From contig SHXV01000012.1 in assembly GCA_009693105.1 (NCBI GenBank), positions 1-33,982 of the forward strand: a DNA stretch of 33,982 bases. Reading direction: 5' to 3'. This document shows, one piece after another, positions 1-10,234 of this stretch. This stretch comes from Dehalococcoidia bacterium (GTDB lineage Bacteria > Chloroflexota > Dehalococcoidia > SHXV01). Position numbers and translations under genes: made by a program. A model generated the notes under the pieces. The model was not told the origin of the DNA, did not search any database, and saw only the letters and a program-made list of their open reading frames with translations. Positions within the stretch are counted from its first letter, which is position 1. Each line of letters begins with the position of its first letter.

Positions 1-1302
1 GCTCCAAAGCGGGGCGGTCTCTTTTACGGCTGGTACATCGCCCTTTCTGGGGCGGCCTCCAACTTCCTCATCATCGGCATCACGTTGTTCGGGTTTGGCG
101 TCTTCATCGGCGAATTCCGCCAGGAGTTCGGCTGGAGCGTGAAGGCGATCGCGCTCGGCATATCGATCCGAAGTCTGGAGCAGGGTGTCCTCTCCCCGTT
201 CACAGGGTACCTGATCGATCGCTTCGGCCCCCGCAAGATGTCGGTCGCTAGCATGATCATCATCGCCCTGTCGCTGTTCATGTTCAGCCAGGTCCGCCAC
301 CTCCCCGTCTACTACGCCGCCTCCGCCATCATGGCGTTCGGGCAAAGCCTGGGCGGATTCAGCACGTTCTCCACCGCCCTCGTGGCGTGGTTCCAGCGCA
401 AGCGCGGCCGAGCGATGGGGATGATCTACGCCGGTAACGGGCTGGGCTACATGGGAGCGCTCATCGTCGCCGCGATGGTCGGCGGAATGGGCTGGCGGGG
501 CGCGCTCCTTGGGCTGGGGCTCGTCATGCTAGTGGTGGGCATTCCCCTTTCGCTGGTGATCCGGGACCGGCCGGAGCCCTATGGCTACTCGCCGGACGGA
601 GAGCCGCTGCAGCCGGCGACCTCAGCGGCGTCGCCCGGCGGGGGCAGGCCGGCGGCCACCGGGATGGAGGTACGGGAGACGCTGCATACGCCGGCGTTCT
701 ACCTGCTGGTCCTGGCAACTGCGTTTGGCGGGGCGATCCACGGTCCGTGGGCGGTGTTCTCCATCCCCCACTACCAGGCGGTGGGCTTTTCCACGGCGAC
801 AGCGGGCGCGCTGGTGGCCGCCTACGGGCTGCTCCAGGTTCCGCTTCGGCTGGTGCTGGGGCCGCTGGGAGACCGTTACGGCCGAAGGTACATCTACATT
901 CTCGGTTTCCTGCTGGCGCCCATCGGCATGGCCTGCGTCAGCTACGTCTCTCCGGATCGGCTCTGGCTTCTCCTGCCGTTCTTTCTCTTCTTCGGCGCAG
1001 GACATGCGTTGTGGGGTATTGGCAACCACACGATCATCGCCGACTACTTCGGCACGAAACGATTCGCCACCATCCGCGGGCTATCGCAGAGCCTCCAGCT
1101 CCCGATAGCGATCGTCACCCCGCTGTTCGTCGGCACCATTTTCGACCAGGGCGGCAGCTACCGCCCGGCGTTCCTCATCCTGGCGGCGATCCAGGCGGTG
1201 GGCGCGATCTGGGTGCTGCTGATCCGGAGACCGATGTGGAGGGATGTGGAGGCGAGCCGGCGCACCCCGCTTGTGCCCCCGGACCCATCGGCGGTACGGT
1301 AA
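1..1302 (+). CDS. MFS transporter, 5' end truncated by window edge
   Basis: Frame 1 is open from base 1 (APKRGGLFYGWYIALSGAASNFLIIGITLFGFG...), so the track start at 85 (TTG) is internal. Multiple TM segments and MFS loop motif DRFGPRK / GDRYGRR. Confidence 0.9.
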   Translation, partial: APKRGGLFYGWYIALSGAASNFLIIGITLFGFGVFIGEFRQEFGWSVKAIALGISIRSLEQGVLSPFTGYLIDRFGPRKMSVASMIIIALSLFMFSQVRHLPVYYAASAIMAFGQSLGGFSTFSTALVAWFQRKRGRAMGMIYAGNGLGYMGALIVAAMVGGMGWRGALLGLGLVMLVVGIPLSLVIRDRPEPYGYSPDGEPLQPATSAASPGGGRPAATGMEVRETLHTPAFYLLVLATAFGGAIHGPWAVFSIPHYQAVGFSTATAGALVAAYGLLQVPLRLVLGPLGDRYGRRYIYILGFLLAPIGMACVSYVSPDRLWLLLPFFLFFGAGHALWGIGNHTIIADYFGTKRFATIRGLSQSLQLPIAIVTPLFVGTIFDQGGSYRPAFLILAAIQAVGAIWVLLIRRPMWRDVEASRRTPLVPPDPSAVR

Positions 1303-1325
1303 GCGGCAGTTCACCCGGAGGCGCG

Positions 1326-1865
1326 ATGATGACCACCCAGCCGCTCACCCTTGACCCCGCCCGCACGGCCGTCCTGATCATGGACTTCACCCAGAACATC
1401 GTGGACAACTACGCCAGCGATCCGCCCGGCACCGTACAACACGCGGCGGAGGTGCTGGCCGCCGCCCGTAAAGCGGGCGTGCCGGTGATTCATGTTGTGC
1501 CGGGCGGCCCCGGACGCCCGCCGGCCGTGATCCACCCCGGCGTGGCTCCGGCGGCGGACGAGGTGACGATCCAGAAAGAGAAGATGGGATCGTTCTCCAC
1601 CACCGGGCTGGACGCCCGGCTGCGCCAGATGGGGCGGGACACGCTGGTGCTCATGGGCGTGGCCACCAGCGGCTGCGTCCTGTCCACCGCGCGCTGGGGC
1701 TTTGACCTCAACTACAAGCAGGTCGTCGTCACCGACGGCTGCTCCGATCCCAACCCGGACGTCCACAAGCTGCTGACGGAGCAGGTGCACCCCAACAGCT
1801 TCGTCGGCCTCTGGCGGCTGGCCCAGATGGCGACGGCGCGCGAGGTGAGCGCGGCGCTGACCTGA
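1326..1865 (+). CDS. Isochorismatase-family cysteine hydrolase
   Basis: MMTTQPLTLDPARTAVLIMDFTQNIV...; catalytic-triad-like D (LIMDF), K (QKEKMG) and C (GVATSGCVLST). The track ORF 747..1865 carries a spurious N-terminal extension. Confidence 0.88.
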   Translation: MMTTQPLTLDPARTAVLIMDFTQNIVDNYASDPPGTVQHAAEVLAAARKAGVPVIHVVPGGPGRPPAVIHPGVAPAADEVTIQKEKMGSFSTTGLDARLRQMGRDTLVLMGVATSGCVLSTARWGFDLNYKQVVVTDGCSDPNPDVHKLLTEQVHPNSFVGLWRLAQMATAREVSAALT

Positions 1866-1900
1866 CCGCGTCTGTTTGCCGGGGGACCACCCCACCCTGT

Positions 1901-1906
1901 TACAAT
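1901..1906 (+). promoter_or_regulatory. Possible -10 element (TACAAT) just upstream of the MFS gene
   Basis: TACAAT 8 nt before ATG 1914; no convincing -35 box, so a short or absent leader is possible. Confidence 0.25.
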
Positions 1907-1913
1907 CGGGGCC

Positions 1914-3233
1914 ATGGCCCGCACGCGCCACCCAGCTCCACCCGCTCTCCCTCCCCTCGATGCGACGGAGCGAACCGCGCGCCACGATGGAGGGGCGTTC
2001 CATTCCTTTCGCTACCGCGACTTCCGCATCCTCTGGTACAGCAACGGACTCTCCACCATCGCCAACTGGATCCAGCAGACGACGATCGGCTGGCTGGTTT
2101 TCGACCTCACCGGGTCCGGGAGCATCTTAGGGCTGATGAACGGGCTGCGTTCCGTCCCCATGTTCTTCCTCACCCCCGTAGCGGGCGTGGCCGCCGATCG
2201 CATGGATCGAAAGCGGCTGATGTTCAGCACCCAGCTGGTGCTCCTGCTCAGCACCCTTGCCGTGGCGACCATCCTGCTCCTGGGGCAGCTTGCCATCTGG
2301 CACCTCTTCGTCTTCTCAGTGGTGGTGGCCATCGCCATGGCGTTCAACCAGCCCGTACGGCAGACCGCGATCTTCGACGTGGTCCCACGCGCGGCCGTGC
2401 CCAACGCGCTGGCGCTGAGCAACATGGGCATGAGCGTAACGCGGGTGCTGGGCCCCGGCGCCGGGGGACTGCTCCTGGCGACGATGGGCGCTTCCGGCAA
2501 CTTCTTCATCCAGGCGGTGGCGTTGCTGGCCGCAACCCTGACCGTCCTGATGCTGCGCCTTCCCGCGCGGTCGGCGCTATCGCTCCACCGCCAGTCCCCC
2601 TTCCGCGATATGCGGGACGGCTTCGCCTACGTCGGGCAGGATCGGCGGGTGCGCGGGCTTCTCCTGATGGGACTGATGCCGCCCATCTTCCTCTGGCCCT
2701 ACTGGAACGCGCTGATGCCCATCTTCGCAAAGGAGGCGTTGCACACGGGCCCCACCGGGCTCGGCCTCCTGCTCGCCGCCATCGGCGGGGGAGGCATCCT
2801 TGGCGCCGCGGTTGTGGCATCGATGACCGGATTCGAACGGCGGGGCCTGCTTCAGCTCGTGGCCATGCTCGGCATGTCCGGCGCGATGGTGGGGTTCGCC
2901 CTGAGCCCTACCGTCCTCATCGCCGTGGCGTTCCTCTTCCTGGGCGGATTCATCGAGCAGTTCTACATGGTGACCAATCAAACGATCACCCAGCTCATCA
3001 CCCCCGACCACATGCGGGGACGGGTCGTGAGCCTGATGCAGATACCCATGTTCGTCTTCCCGCTAGGGTCGCTGCTGGGGGGCGTCCTGGCCGATATCTT
3101 CGGCATCCGGGGCACCGTTATCACGATGACCTGCATTGGCGCCGCCATCGCCGCGCTGTTCCTCATCGGCACCCCGGAGGTACGCAAGCTCCGCCTCTCA
3201 GAGATGACCGCGGAGGCCAGCAGCGCCCCCTAA
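1914..3233 (+). CDS. MFS transporter (EntS/MFS_3-like)
   Basis: FRYRDFRILWYSNGLSTIANWIQQTTIGWLVFDLTGSGSILGL..., ADRMDRKRL loop motif, about 12 TM segments. Confidence 0.9.
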   Translation: MARTRHPAPPALPPLDATERTARHDGGAFHSFRYRDFRILWYSNGLSTIANWIQQTTIGWLVFDLTGSGSILGLMNGLRSVPMFFLTPVAGVAADRMDRKRLMFSTQLVLLLSTLAVATILLLGQLAIWHLFVFSVVVAIAMAFNQPVRQTAIFDVVPRAAVPNALALSNMGMSVTRVLGPGAGGLLLATMGASGNFFIQAVALLAATLTVLMLRLPARSALSLHRQSPFRDMRDGFAYVGQDRRVRGLLLMGLMPPIFLWPYWNALMPIFAKEALHTGPTGLGLLLAAIGGGGILGAAVVASMTGFERRGLLQLVAMLGMSGAMVGFALSPTVLIAVAFLFLGGFIEQFYMVTNQTITQLITPDHMRGRVVSLMQIPMFVFPLGSLLGGVLADIFGIRGTVITMTCIGAAIAALFLIGTPEVRKLRLSEMTAEASSAP

Positions 3234-3305
3234 CCGGTCCACCCTCTTACCAGAGGAAGCCGGCCCCACCCTGCCGGCCCTTTAGGCCCTTTCAGGAAGC
3301 CCAAC

Positions 3306-3341
3306 GCAAGAGCGGGGCCCCTGCAGGGGCCCCGCTCTTGC
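3306..3341. terminator. Bidirectional hairpin terminator candidate between convergent genes
   Basis: Perfect 36-bp palindrome GCAAGAGCGGGGCCCCTG|CAGGGGCCCCGCTCTTGC located between the stops of 1914..3233(+) and 3365..4396(-); no U-tract. Confidence 0.75.
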
Positions 3342-3364
3342 CAGTTCTGTCGGTGGCGATCCCG

Positions 3365-4396
3365 TCAATGCAGCTGCTGACCTGCGAAAAACGCCCAGAT
3401 GATCCCCGCAGCATCGATCTCTCCCGAGGACGCCTCGGGCCAGGCATGCGCGCCACCCCGAGTGATATAGAGAACGACGGGGGCGACACACCCGCCGTAC
3501 GCCTCTTTCGTGGTGCGGTCGTTCATCTTCTCCGGCGCGGGTGGCGCCGTGCAGCCGTTGCGCGCTGCCCAGTTCCGCGCGGAATCGCGTGCGCCGGGAT
3601 AGGCATAGGTCCCGCGCACCATGCCGCGCTCAAAAGGAACGGAGCTGTCACTCATCGCGTGAAACCCCAGGACCGGGATCCGGCGAGTACACGACTCACC
3701 GGGGAAGGATAACCCAGCCACGGCGGCGAAGGCGACGATACGTCCATCCGCCTCGCAGGCCAGCCGCGAAGCCATAAAGGCACCGTTGGAGAAGCCCACG
3801 GCGTACACCCGTGCCGTATCGAGGCAGATTTCCGCCGCCAACTGATCGATGAGGGCACCGATGAACTGCACATCGTCCACGGTCCCCGGGGCGGTAGCGC
3901 CGGCGGCCCAGGCATGGGTCTGGCCGCTGCCTTCAGGCGTGAGCAGCAAGAACCCGGCGCGGTCGGAATGCGGCACCAGCGCGGAATACTTCTCCTGGAT
4001 CGCGGCATTGCTGCCCCGCCCGTGGAAGTTCAGCACCAGCGGCAGGGCGCGCCCATTGGTTGCGCCTGCGGGGACGTGGAGTAGGTACTCGCGGTCGCCC
4101 AGCGCTGTGGGAAGGCGCCGCCGGGTGGAGGCGCCCGCCTTCAGGTCCGCCGGCCAGGGGGCATTACAGCCATCGACCACAAACAGGGCCGTGGTAGGGC
4201 CACGGGTATTCACATTCCTCCGCTCATCCGCGGGAGCGATAGCGCCAGCCTCTGCTGAGGGCCGCTCTACCCCGGCAGACACGTTGGTTGCGCTCGCATC
4301 GCGCTGGGCGGACGCCCCGCACCCCGCCAGCACAAGGCAGGTGAAGACCAGCGGGAGGAGTAAACGGAATCTGGTAAGAGAGGGGATCTGTCGCAT
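3365..4396 (-). CDS. PHB depolymerase / LpqC-like esterase lipoprotein
   Basis: Lipoprotein signal ...LLPLVFTCLVLAGCGAS (lipobox LAGC), LNFHGRGSNA, nucleophile elbow GFSNGAF, late His in GGAHAWPEA. Confidence 0.85.
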   Translation of the reverse strand: MRQIPSLTRFRLLLPLVFTCLVLAGCGASAQRDASATNVSAGVERPSAEAGAIAPADERRNVNTRGPTTALFVVDGCNAPWPADLKAGASTRRRLPTALGDREYLLHVPAGATNGRALPLVLNFHGRGSNAAIQEKYSALVPHSDRAGFLLLTPEGSGQTHAWAAGATAPGTVDDVQFIGALIDQLAAEICLDTARVYAVGFSNGAFMASRLACEADGRIVAFAAVAGLSFPGESCTRRIPVLGFHAMSDSSVPFERGMVRGTYAYPGARDSARNWAARNGCTAPPAPEKMNDRTTKEAYGGCVAPVVLYITRGGAHAWPEASSGEIDAAGIIWAFFAGQQLH

Positions 4397-4474
4397 CGCG
4401 GCAGAGTCTATCCTGTATTGCCAGCCAATGCTAGCATCGTTTACATATTGATAATCGGACGGGTCAGAGCGACG

Positions 4475-6823
4475 GTGCAGGCAACGAGGAACGAAGGGCA
4501 GAGAAACGCGTTCCTAGACGTTGTCCGGACCGTGGCGATTCTGCGCGTCGTGGCCTGGCACACCTACGGCTACGCCGTCCTTTCCTACCTCATCGCCTCT
4601 ATGCCAGCCATGTTCTTCGTCGCCGGGGCGCTCATGGCGCACTCGCTCCGCCGCGGGGGCGCGCTCACGGTGCTGTACCGCCGGTTCTACCGGCTCCTGA
4701 TCCCCCTCTGGCTGATCGGCGCCTTCGCCATCGCCGTCATGATCGGCTACAACCACCAGAACCCCTCCCCTGCCACGCAGTTCGATCGGACAAACGTGCT
4801 CTGGTGGATCCTGCCGATATGGGACCCCCAGGGGTCAGACTGGGGACTGACCTGGTGGACCACCCTCTGGTATTTGCGCGCGACGGCGTGGCTGCTGCTG
4901 GCCAGCCCTCCGCTGCTCTGGCTCTGGCGCAGGATCGGCCCGGCGCTGCTCATCCTGCCGCTCCTAGGGATCATCCTCACGGAGGAACGGCTGCGCGCAG
5001 ACCACACGCTTGCCTGGCAGGTGCAGGACTTCGCCCTCTACAGCTTCTTCTGGATGCTGGGATTCGCTTATACCGATGGTCTGTTCGCGCGCTTTTCCAC
5101 GCCGGTACGGGCCCTCCTAGCCCTGGCCTTCGCGGTCGAGGCCGCTGTCTGGGCGCTGACCCAGGACGTGCCGGGGGGCATCGTCAACGCATCCTATCCC
5201 CTCCACCTGTTGGTGGGGCTGGCGTGGCTGTTCGGAGCGCTGGCGATCGAAGCCCCGCTGGGGCGGCTGGCGCAGAGGCCGCGCATCAGCAGCGCCATCT
5301 ACTGGGTGAACGAGCGCGCGCTGACGATCTACCTGTGGCAGTCCGCCGGCCTGTTCTGCATGTACCAAATCCTGTGGGCGGAGCCCCATTCCCGCCTGAC
5401 GCGCGATCTCCTGGCGTTGCCTATCGTCGCCTCCGTCACGCTGCTGGCCACACTGCTCTTCGGCTGGGCGGAGGACGTCGCCGCCGGACGAGCGCCACGG
5501 CTCTGGCCGCGAAGGCCGGGGTCGCCCCAGCGGAGACGGGGCGCTCTCTCCACCGCTGCGCTCGGCCTCGCCGCCACGGCGATGGCCGCGAGCGGGCTGT
5601 GGGCCGTGCTGGTCACGGGGGGCGATGTGGTGGCCGAAAGCGCCACCACGCTGGGAACGTCCCGCGCCCGCACGGTGCCGCCATCCGGCGTCGGGCTGCG
5701 CCTGCGAACGGAGCGCGCCCGGATATTCGCCAGCGCGCCGACCCCCGCCGCTCCGAGCCGGACGAGGCCGGTCACAACAGTGGAACTCCAGACCGATTTG
5801 GAATCGTGGCTCAACGAGAAGGGGTTCTCCGGCGCGACCGTCACCATCATGCGGGGATCCGGCGAAACATGGACCGGCGCCGCCGGACTTCATGCATGGG
5901 GAACGCCCTTTGAGGCGAACGAGTTATATGGCATCGCCAGCATCACCAAGACGTTCACCGTGGCGCTCATCATGCGGCTCGTTGAACACGGGCTCGTCGA
6001 TCTGGACGCCCCCATGAGCCACTACGTGCGGGAATACCCACTGGCCAGCCAGTTCACCGTGCGGCAGCTCATCCAGCATCGCAGCGGTCTCATCCCAACC
6101 GACCAGCTCCCCCCGGATGAGGCCCTGGCGGAGGCTGAACTGGCCGGGCTGCAATTCGAGCCGGGGAGCGACTTTCTCTACTCGACTCCCGGCTACATGC
6201 TGCTGGGTCTCGTCATTGAAAACGTGATGAACCGCTCCTACACGGAGGTCCTGCACCGGGATCTCCTCGACCCGCTCGGACTCACCTTCACCTACATGGA
6301 TGAAGACCTCCTGCCCCTTGATTACTCGACCCATCCCTATTGGGTCCACCCTGAGCTCGGTTACTACGGCATCCTCTGGTCGGCGGGAGGGATCTGGTCG
6401 ACAACGGAGGACCTTGCCCGTTGGGCGAACGCCCTCTGGGGCGGGGACACCGTCGTCTCGCCCGCATCGCTAGATGCGATGACCACATTCCTCGGGCGCG
6501 AGTTCGCTTTCACCGGGCTGGGCACCTACCCCTTCTGCCCCTGCTGGACGGAAGACAGGCGGCTGCGGGCCGACACGTGGGGTCACCTGGGCGTCAGCGG
6601 AATGATCGAGTACGACCCCGAGGACCGGATCGCGGTCTCCATGTCCATCAGCGGCACCCTCGTGGACGAGAACGTCGAGATGGCGCTCGAGGATCTCAGC
6701 ATCCGACTGCGCGATCTCATTCGCGGGCGGCCGTTCGCCGCTGCGGAGCCCGACGCGGGGCCCGCCGCCGAGCCGGCTGTAGCGCCGGCGGACGAATCCG
6801 AGGGAGAGTCCGCGACCGACTAG
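4475..6823 (+). CDS. Acyltransferase_3 membrane domain fused to class C beta-lactamase-like serine hydrolase
   Basis: N-term RNAFLDVVRTVAILRVVAWHTYGYA... multi-TM acyltransferase-3. C-term GIASITKTFTVAL (SxxK), FLYSTPGYMLLG (Y motif), WGHLGVSG (third motif). The track start 4418 is TTG; GTG 4475 is a more likely start. Confidence 0.85.
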   Translation: MQATRNEGQRNAFLDVVRTVAILRVVAWHTYGYAVLSYLIASMPAMFFVAGALMAHSLRRGGALTVLYRRFYRLLIPLWLIGAFAIAVMIGYNHQNPSPATQFDRTNVLWWILPIWDPQGSDWGLTWWTTLWYLRATAWLLLASPPLLWLWRRIGPALLILPLLGIILTEERLRADHTLAWQVQDFALYSFFWMLGFAYTDGLFARFSTPVRALLALAFAVEAAVWALTQDVPGGIVNASYPLHLLVGLAWLFGALAIEAPLGRLAQRPRISSAIYWVNERALTIYLWQSAGLFCMYQILWAEPHSRLTRDLLALPIVASVTLLATLLFGWAEDVAAGRAPRLWPRRPGSPQRRRGALSTAALGLAATAMAASGLWAVLVTGGDVVAESATTLGTSRARTVPPSGVGLRLRTERARIFASAPTPAAPSRTRPVTTVELQTDLESWLNEKGFSGATVTIMRGSGETWTGAAGLHAWGTPFEANELYGIASITKTFTVALIMRLVEHGLVDLDAPMSHYVREYPLASQFTVRQLIQHRSGLIPTDQLPPDEALAEAELAGLQFEPGSDFLYSTPGYMLLGLVIENVMNRSYTEVLHRDLLDPLGLTFTYMDEDLLPLDYSTHPYWVHPELGYYGILWSAGGIWSTTEDLARWANALWGGDTVVSPASLDAMTTFLGREFAFTGLGTYPFCPCWTEDRRLRADTWGHLGVSGMIEYDPEDRIAVSMSISGTLVDENVEMALEDLSIRLRDLIRGRPFAAAEPDAGPAAEPAVAPADESEGESATD

Positions 6824-6907
6824 GGCGCGGCCCTCCCACCGGAGCCGTGCGCGATTTCACACCCGCGCGCTATACTGCAGCGCACAATCCAAATGGAGGG
6901 TATTCCA

Positions 6908-9301
6908 ATGGCCGGGCCACTTGCCGGTATCCGCATCATCGATATCTCGGAGCGGTCGCCCTCGGCGGCCATCGCGGGCATGCTGCTGTCCGACCTGGGC
7001 GCCGAGGTCATCCGCGTCGAGCCCGCGGGCGGCGACCCGATCCGGCAGCTCGACGGCTCCCGGGTCTGGCTGCGGGGGCAGAAGAGCGTCACCGTAGACG
7101 ATGAACGGGTGAAGGACGGCTCATGGCTCACCCTCCGCGCCTCCGCCGACGCGATCATCAACACAGTGCAGCCGTGGACGGACAAGCCCTCCGGCCTGCT
7201 CGGTGGGTGGACCGAGGATTCCGGGCAGGTCCTCGCCATCCTCACCGCCCGCCCGCAGTCGGTGGAAGCGGCGCAGCAGAGCGCCCAGAACGCTCACAGC
7301 GGTGCCGGTCCCGCCGTGTACGGGGAGATCGCGGAAGCGGAGTACGGGTTCGATTACATCCAGGACGGAGTACGGGAGGCGCCGCTGTTCCTCGGCTTCC
7401 CTCACGCCACCTACGGCGCGGCCTGGACGCTCACCAACGCCACCCTCTCCGCGCTGTACGAACGGGAGCGCGGCGGCCGGGGCCAGGTGCTGACGACGTC
7501 ACTCCTGGATGGGATGGCCATCCTGGCCACCCACCGCTGGAACGGCGGCCCCGGCCTCTCCGGCCCCGCCGGCAGCGGCCAGACCCGCACCCGCATCGGC
7601 CGGATGGGCGTCAACCGCTCGATCGTGTCGCTGTTTGAGTGCAGCGATGGCCTGTGGGTGCAGGCCCACACGGGCGCCCGCGGGTCATTCGACCGGCTGG
7701 CCATCGCCATGGGGCGCCCGGACCTGCTCATGGAAGAGAGCGCAGCCCAGCAGATGACGCCGGAGATGGCCGAGGATCTGTGGACGCACTACATCGCCAC
7801 CTTCAAGACACAGCCGGCCCAGCACTGGTTCGATGTGCTGGCGGAGGCGGATGTGCCCTGCATGCCGGCGTTCCCCCCGGGAGACGCGCTCTGGTTGGAG
7901 CAGACCGTGGCGAACCAACAGGTGGACATCGCCCCGGACAGCACGCGCCAGCTCGGTAAGCTCGTGAAGTACGCCCGCACCCCGCTGGAGATCGATCGCA
8001 CCGTGGCCTCGGTGGGCCAGCACAACGGTGCGCTGTTCGCGGGGCCGCTTCCGGCACACACGCCCGTTGCCCCCACCCAAAGAGCGCCGAACGGCGCGGG
8101 CCGTGTCGGTCCGCTGGACGGTCTCCTGGTGCTGGACTTCGGGTTCTACATGGCGGGGCCCTTCTCTCCCCGCAACCTGGCGGACCTGGGCGCGCGGGTA
8201 ATCAAGTTCGAAGAGATGATCGGCGACCCCATGCGGCGCTCCACGGTCAACGGGGGCTTCCTCGGCGTGCAGCGCGGCAAGGAAGGGCTAGCGATCAATC
8301 TCAAATCGGACGGAGGACGGACAATCGCCTACGAGCTGGTGAAGAAGGCGGACGTTGTCCACCACAACCAGCGCTCCGCGGCGGCAAAGCGGCTGGGAAT
8401 CGACTACGACACGCTGCGTGAGCTCAACCCGCGCATCATCTACTGCCACTCCTCCGGCTACGGCAACGACGGCCCCTGGGCCCAGCTGCCCACGTTCGAG
8501 CCGCTGCACTCCGCCGCCACGGGAATGCTGCACCGCACGGGCGGGCGCGGCAACCCCCCGAACCACTACGTCACGCACATGGACTACGGCTGCGGCCTCA
8601 CCTCCACCGCGGCAGTGCTGGCCGCGCTCGTCGAGCGAGAGCGCACCGGCCAGGGGCAGTACCTTGAGGTGCCTCAGATCGGCGCCGGACTGCTAGCCAT
8701 GTCCGATGTCCACGGCAAAGAGCGGGGCAAGGTGGTGGAGACGTTCGGGCTGGACCACGACCTTACCGGCCACGCCCCCACGAACGCCATATACCGCACC
8801 AGCGACGATCACGTGGTGATCGCCTGCCTGGGCGATCGGGAATGGCGGGGCGTGGAGCGGTCGCTCGGTCTCGCTGCCGGCTCCCTGCCCGATTTCGCAT
8901 CGGCGCGGCGAGAACAGATGGAGACGAGCGCGACGGCGAAGGCGCTGGCCTCCGCCCTGGCAAAGCTGACGACGGCGGACGCCCTCCGCCGGCTGGCGGC
9001 GGAGGGCGTCCCCTGCGCCCAACCGCGCCAGTTCCCCGGCTCGGCTGCCGTCGCCGATCCGCTCCTGCTGGACAACGGTATCATCGTGCGGGAGGATCAC
9101 CCAGCGGTGGGAGAGATTCTGGAAGTGGGCCACAGCGCCCGCTTCGGCCACGCCACCACGTTCCACCAGCGGCCGGCGCCGGAGCTGGGCCAGCACACGG
9201 CGCAGATACTGCGGGAGCTGGGGCGGACGCCGGAGCAGATCGAAGCGCTGATCGCGGAAGGAGCGGTGCTGGCGCACCCTCGACTCTCAAAAGTGCGCTG
9301 A
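6908..9301 (+). CDS. Tandem two-domain CaiB/BaiF family (class III) CoA-transferase, copy A
   Basis: MAGPLAGIRIIDISERSPSAAIAGMLLSDLGAEVIRVEP... and a second start-like domain GPLDGLLVLDFGFYMAGPFSPRNLADLGARVIKFEE; GGAGG SD before ATG 6908. Confidence 0.92.
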   Translation: MAGPLAGIRIIDISERSPSAAIAGMLLSDLGAEVIRVEPAGGDPIRQLDGSRVWLRGQKSVTVDDERVKDGSWLTLRASADAIINTVQPWTDKPSGLLGGWTEDSGQVLAILTARPQSVEAAQQSAQNAHSGAGPAVYGEIAEAEYGFDYIQDGVREAPLFLGFPHATYGAAWTLTNATLSALYERERGGRGQVLTTSLLDGMAILATHRWNGGPGLSGPAGSGQTRTRIGRMGVNRSIVSLFECSDGLWVQAHTGARGSFDRLAIAMGRPDLLMEESAAQQMTPEMAEDLWTHYIATFKTQPAQHWFDVLAEADVPCMPAFPPGDALWLEQTVANQQVDIAPDSTRQLGKLVKYARTPLEIDRTVASVGQHNGALFAGPLPAHTPVAPTQRAPNGAGRVGPLDGLLVLDFGFYMAGPFSPRNLADLGARVIKFEEMIGDPMRRSTVNGGFLGVQRGKEGLAINLKSDGGRTIAYELVKKADVVHHNQRSAAAKRLGIDYDTLRELNPRIIYCHSSGYGNDGPWAQLPTFEPLHSAATGMLHRTGGRGNPPNHYVTHMDYGCGLTSTAAVLAALVERERTGQGQYLEVPQIGAGLLAMSDVHGKERGKVVETFGLDHDLTGHAPTNAIYRTSDDHVVIACLGDREWRGVERSLGLAAGSLPDFASARREQMETSATAKALASALAKLTTADALRRLAAEGVPCAQPRQFPGSAAVADPLLLDNGIIVREDHPAVGEILEVGHSARFGHATTFHQRPAPELGQHTAQILRELGRTPEQIEALIAEGAVLAHPRLSKVR

Positions 9302-10234
9302 GATAAACGCATCCAGCTCCGCGGCGAACACCCTGGGGTTGTTCGTCTGCACGTTGTGACCGGCGTTGGGCACCACGACGAGCCGGGCGTTGGTCATGGC
9401 GGCAACCATGCTCTCCGCCCCCTCCGGGCTGACCACCTGGCTGGACTCCCCGCGCATGAGCAGCGTGGGCACGTGGATGGCGCGCACCGCCTCCCAGAGC
9501 TGGTCACGCCGGCGTGCCCAGGCGTCCGGGTCCTGCCGTGCGCGCGCCCCAAACCGATGGTCGCCCTTCCACTCCCACTTGCCGTCCAGCCGCTGCCGCA
9601 GGCTGTGCCATAGGCTGTAGCGCAGGTGATCGGGATGGCTGCGCGGGCTGTCCTGGATCTCCCGCTCCAGCTGATCCTCGAACCGCTCCACCAGCTGCGA
9701 CCGTGCCTGCAACCGGCGCATAATGCTGTTCCCCTCCGGACCGGGGGGGCGGCCCGCGGAATCCGGAGCGTAATCCACGACGACGAGCGCGCCGACGCGC
9801 CGCGGGTCCCGCGCCGTGGCGAACAGCGCGTTCATGCCGCCCATCGACATGCCGCAGAGCACCACCCGGTCGTAGCCCAGGTGGTCCAGAAGGGCGTGGA
9901 CGTCGTCGACCATCGCGTCCCAGCCGTTCTCCATGCCCTTCGGCGTCGGCTCCGTATCGCCGGACCCGCGCTGGTCCAGCGCAATGAGGTGATAGCGATC
10001 GCGCAGGAGGAGCGCGCCCATGTCCCACGTATGAGCGTTGAGTCCGCCGCCGTGCAGCAGGATCACCGGCGGCAGATCGTCGTTGCCCCAGTCCAGATAG
10101 TGAAACGTCACACCGTTGAGCTGGACATAGCGGTCCGCCGGCTGAACGAGGGCTAACGGCTCCAGCCCGTGGGCGCGGGCCGCCGCCGCCATCAGGCCAA
10201 GGTAATCCCCCGGCGTGGCGCTCTCCTCCGTCAT
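9287..10234 (-). CDS. Alpha/beta hydrolase
   Basis: MTEESATPGDYLGLM..., HYLDWG, LLHGGGLNAHTWD, nucleophile GMSMGG, NAGHNVQTNNP. Start 10234 overlaps the upstream gene's stop (ATGA). Confidence 0.9.
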   Translation of the reverse strand: MTEESATPGDYLGLMAAAARAHGLEPLALVQPADRYVQLNGVTFHYLDWGNDDLPPVILLHGGGLNAHTWDMGALLLRDRYHLIALDQRGSGDTEPTPKGMENGWDAMVDDVHALLDHLGYDRVVLCGMSMGGMNALFATARDPRRVGALVVVDYAPDSAGRPPGPEGNSIMRRLQARSQLVERFEDQLEREIQDSPRSHPDHLRYSLWHSLRQRLDGKWEWKGDHRFGARARQDPDAWARRRDQLWEAVRAIHVPTLLMRGESSQVVSPEGAESMVAAMTNARLVVVPNAGHNVQTNNPRVFAAELDAFISAHF

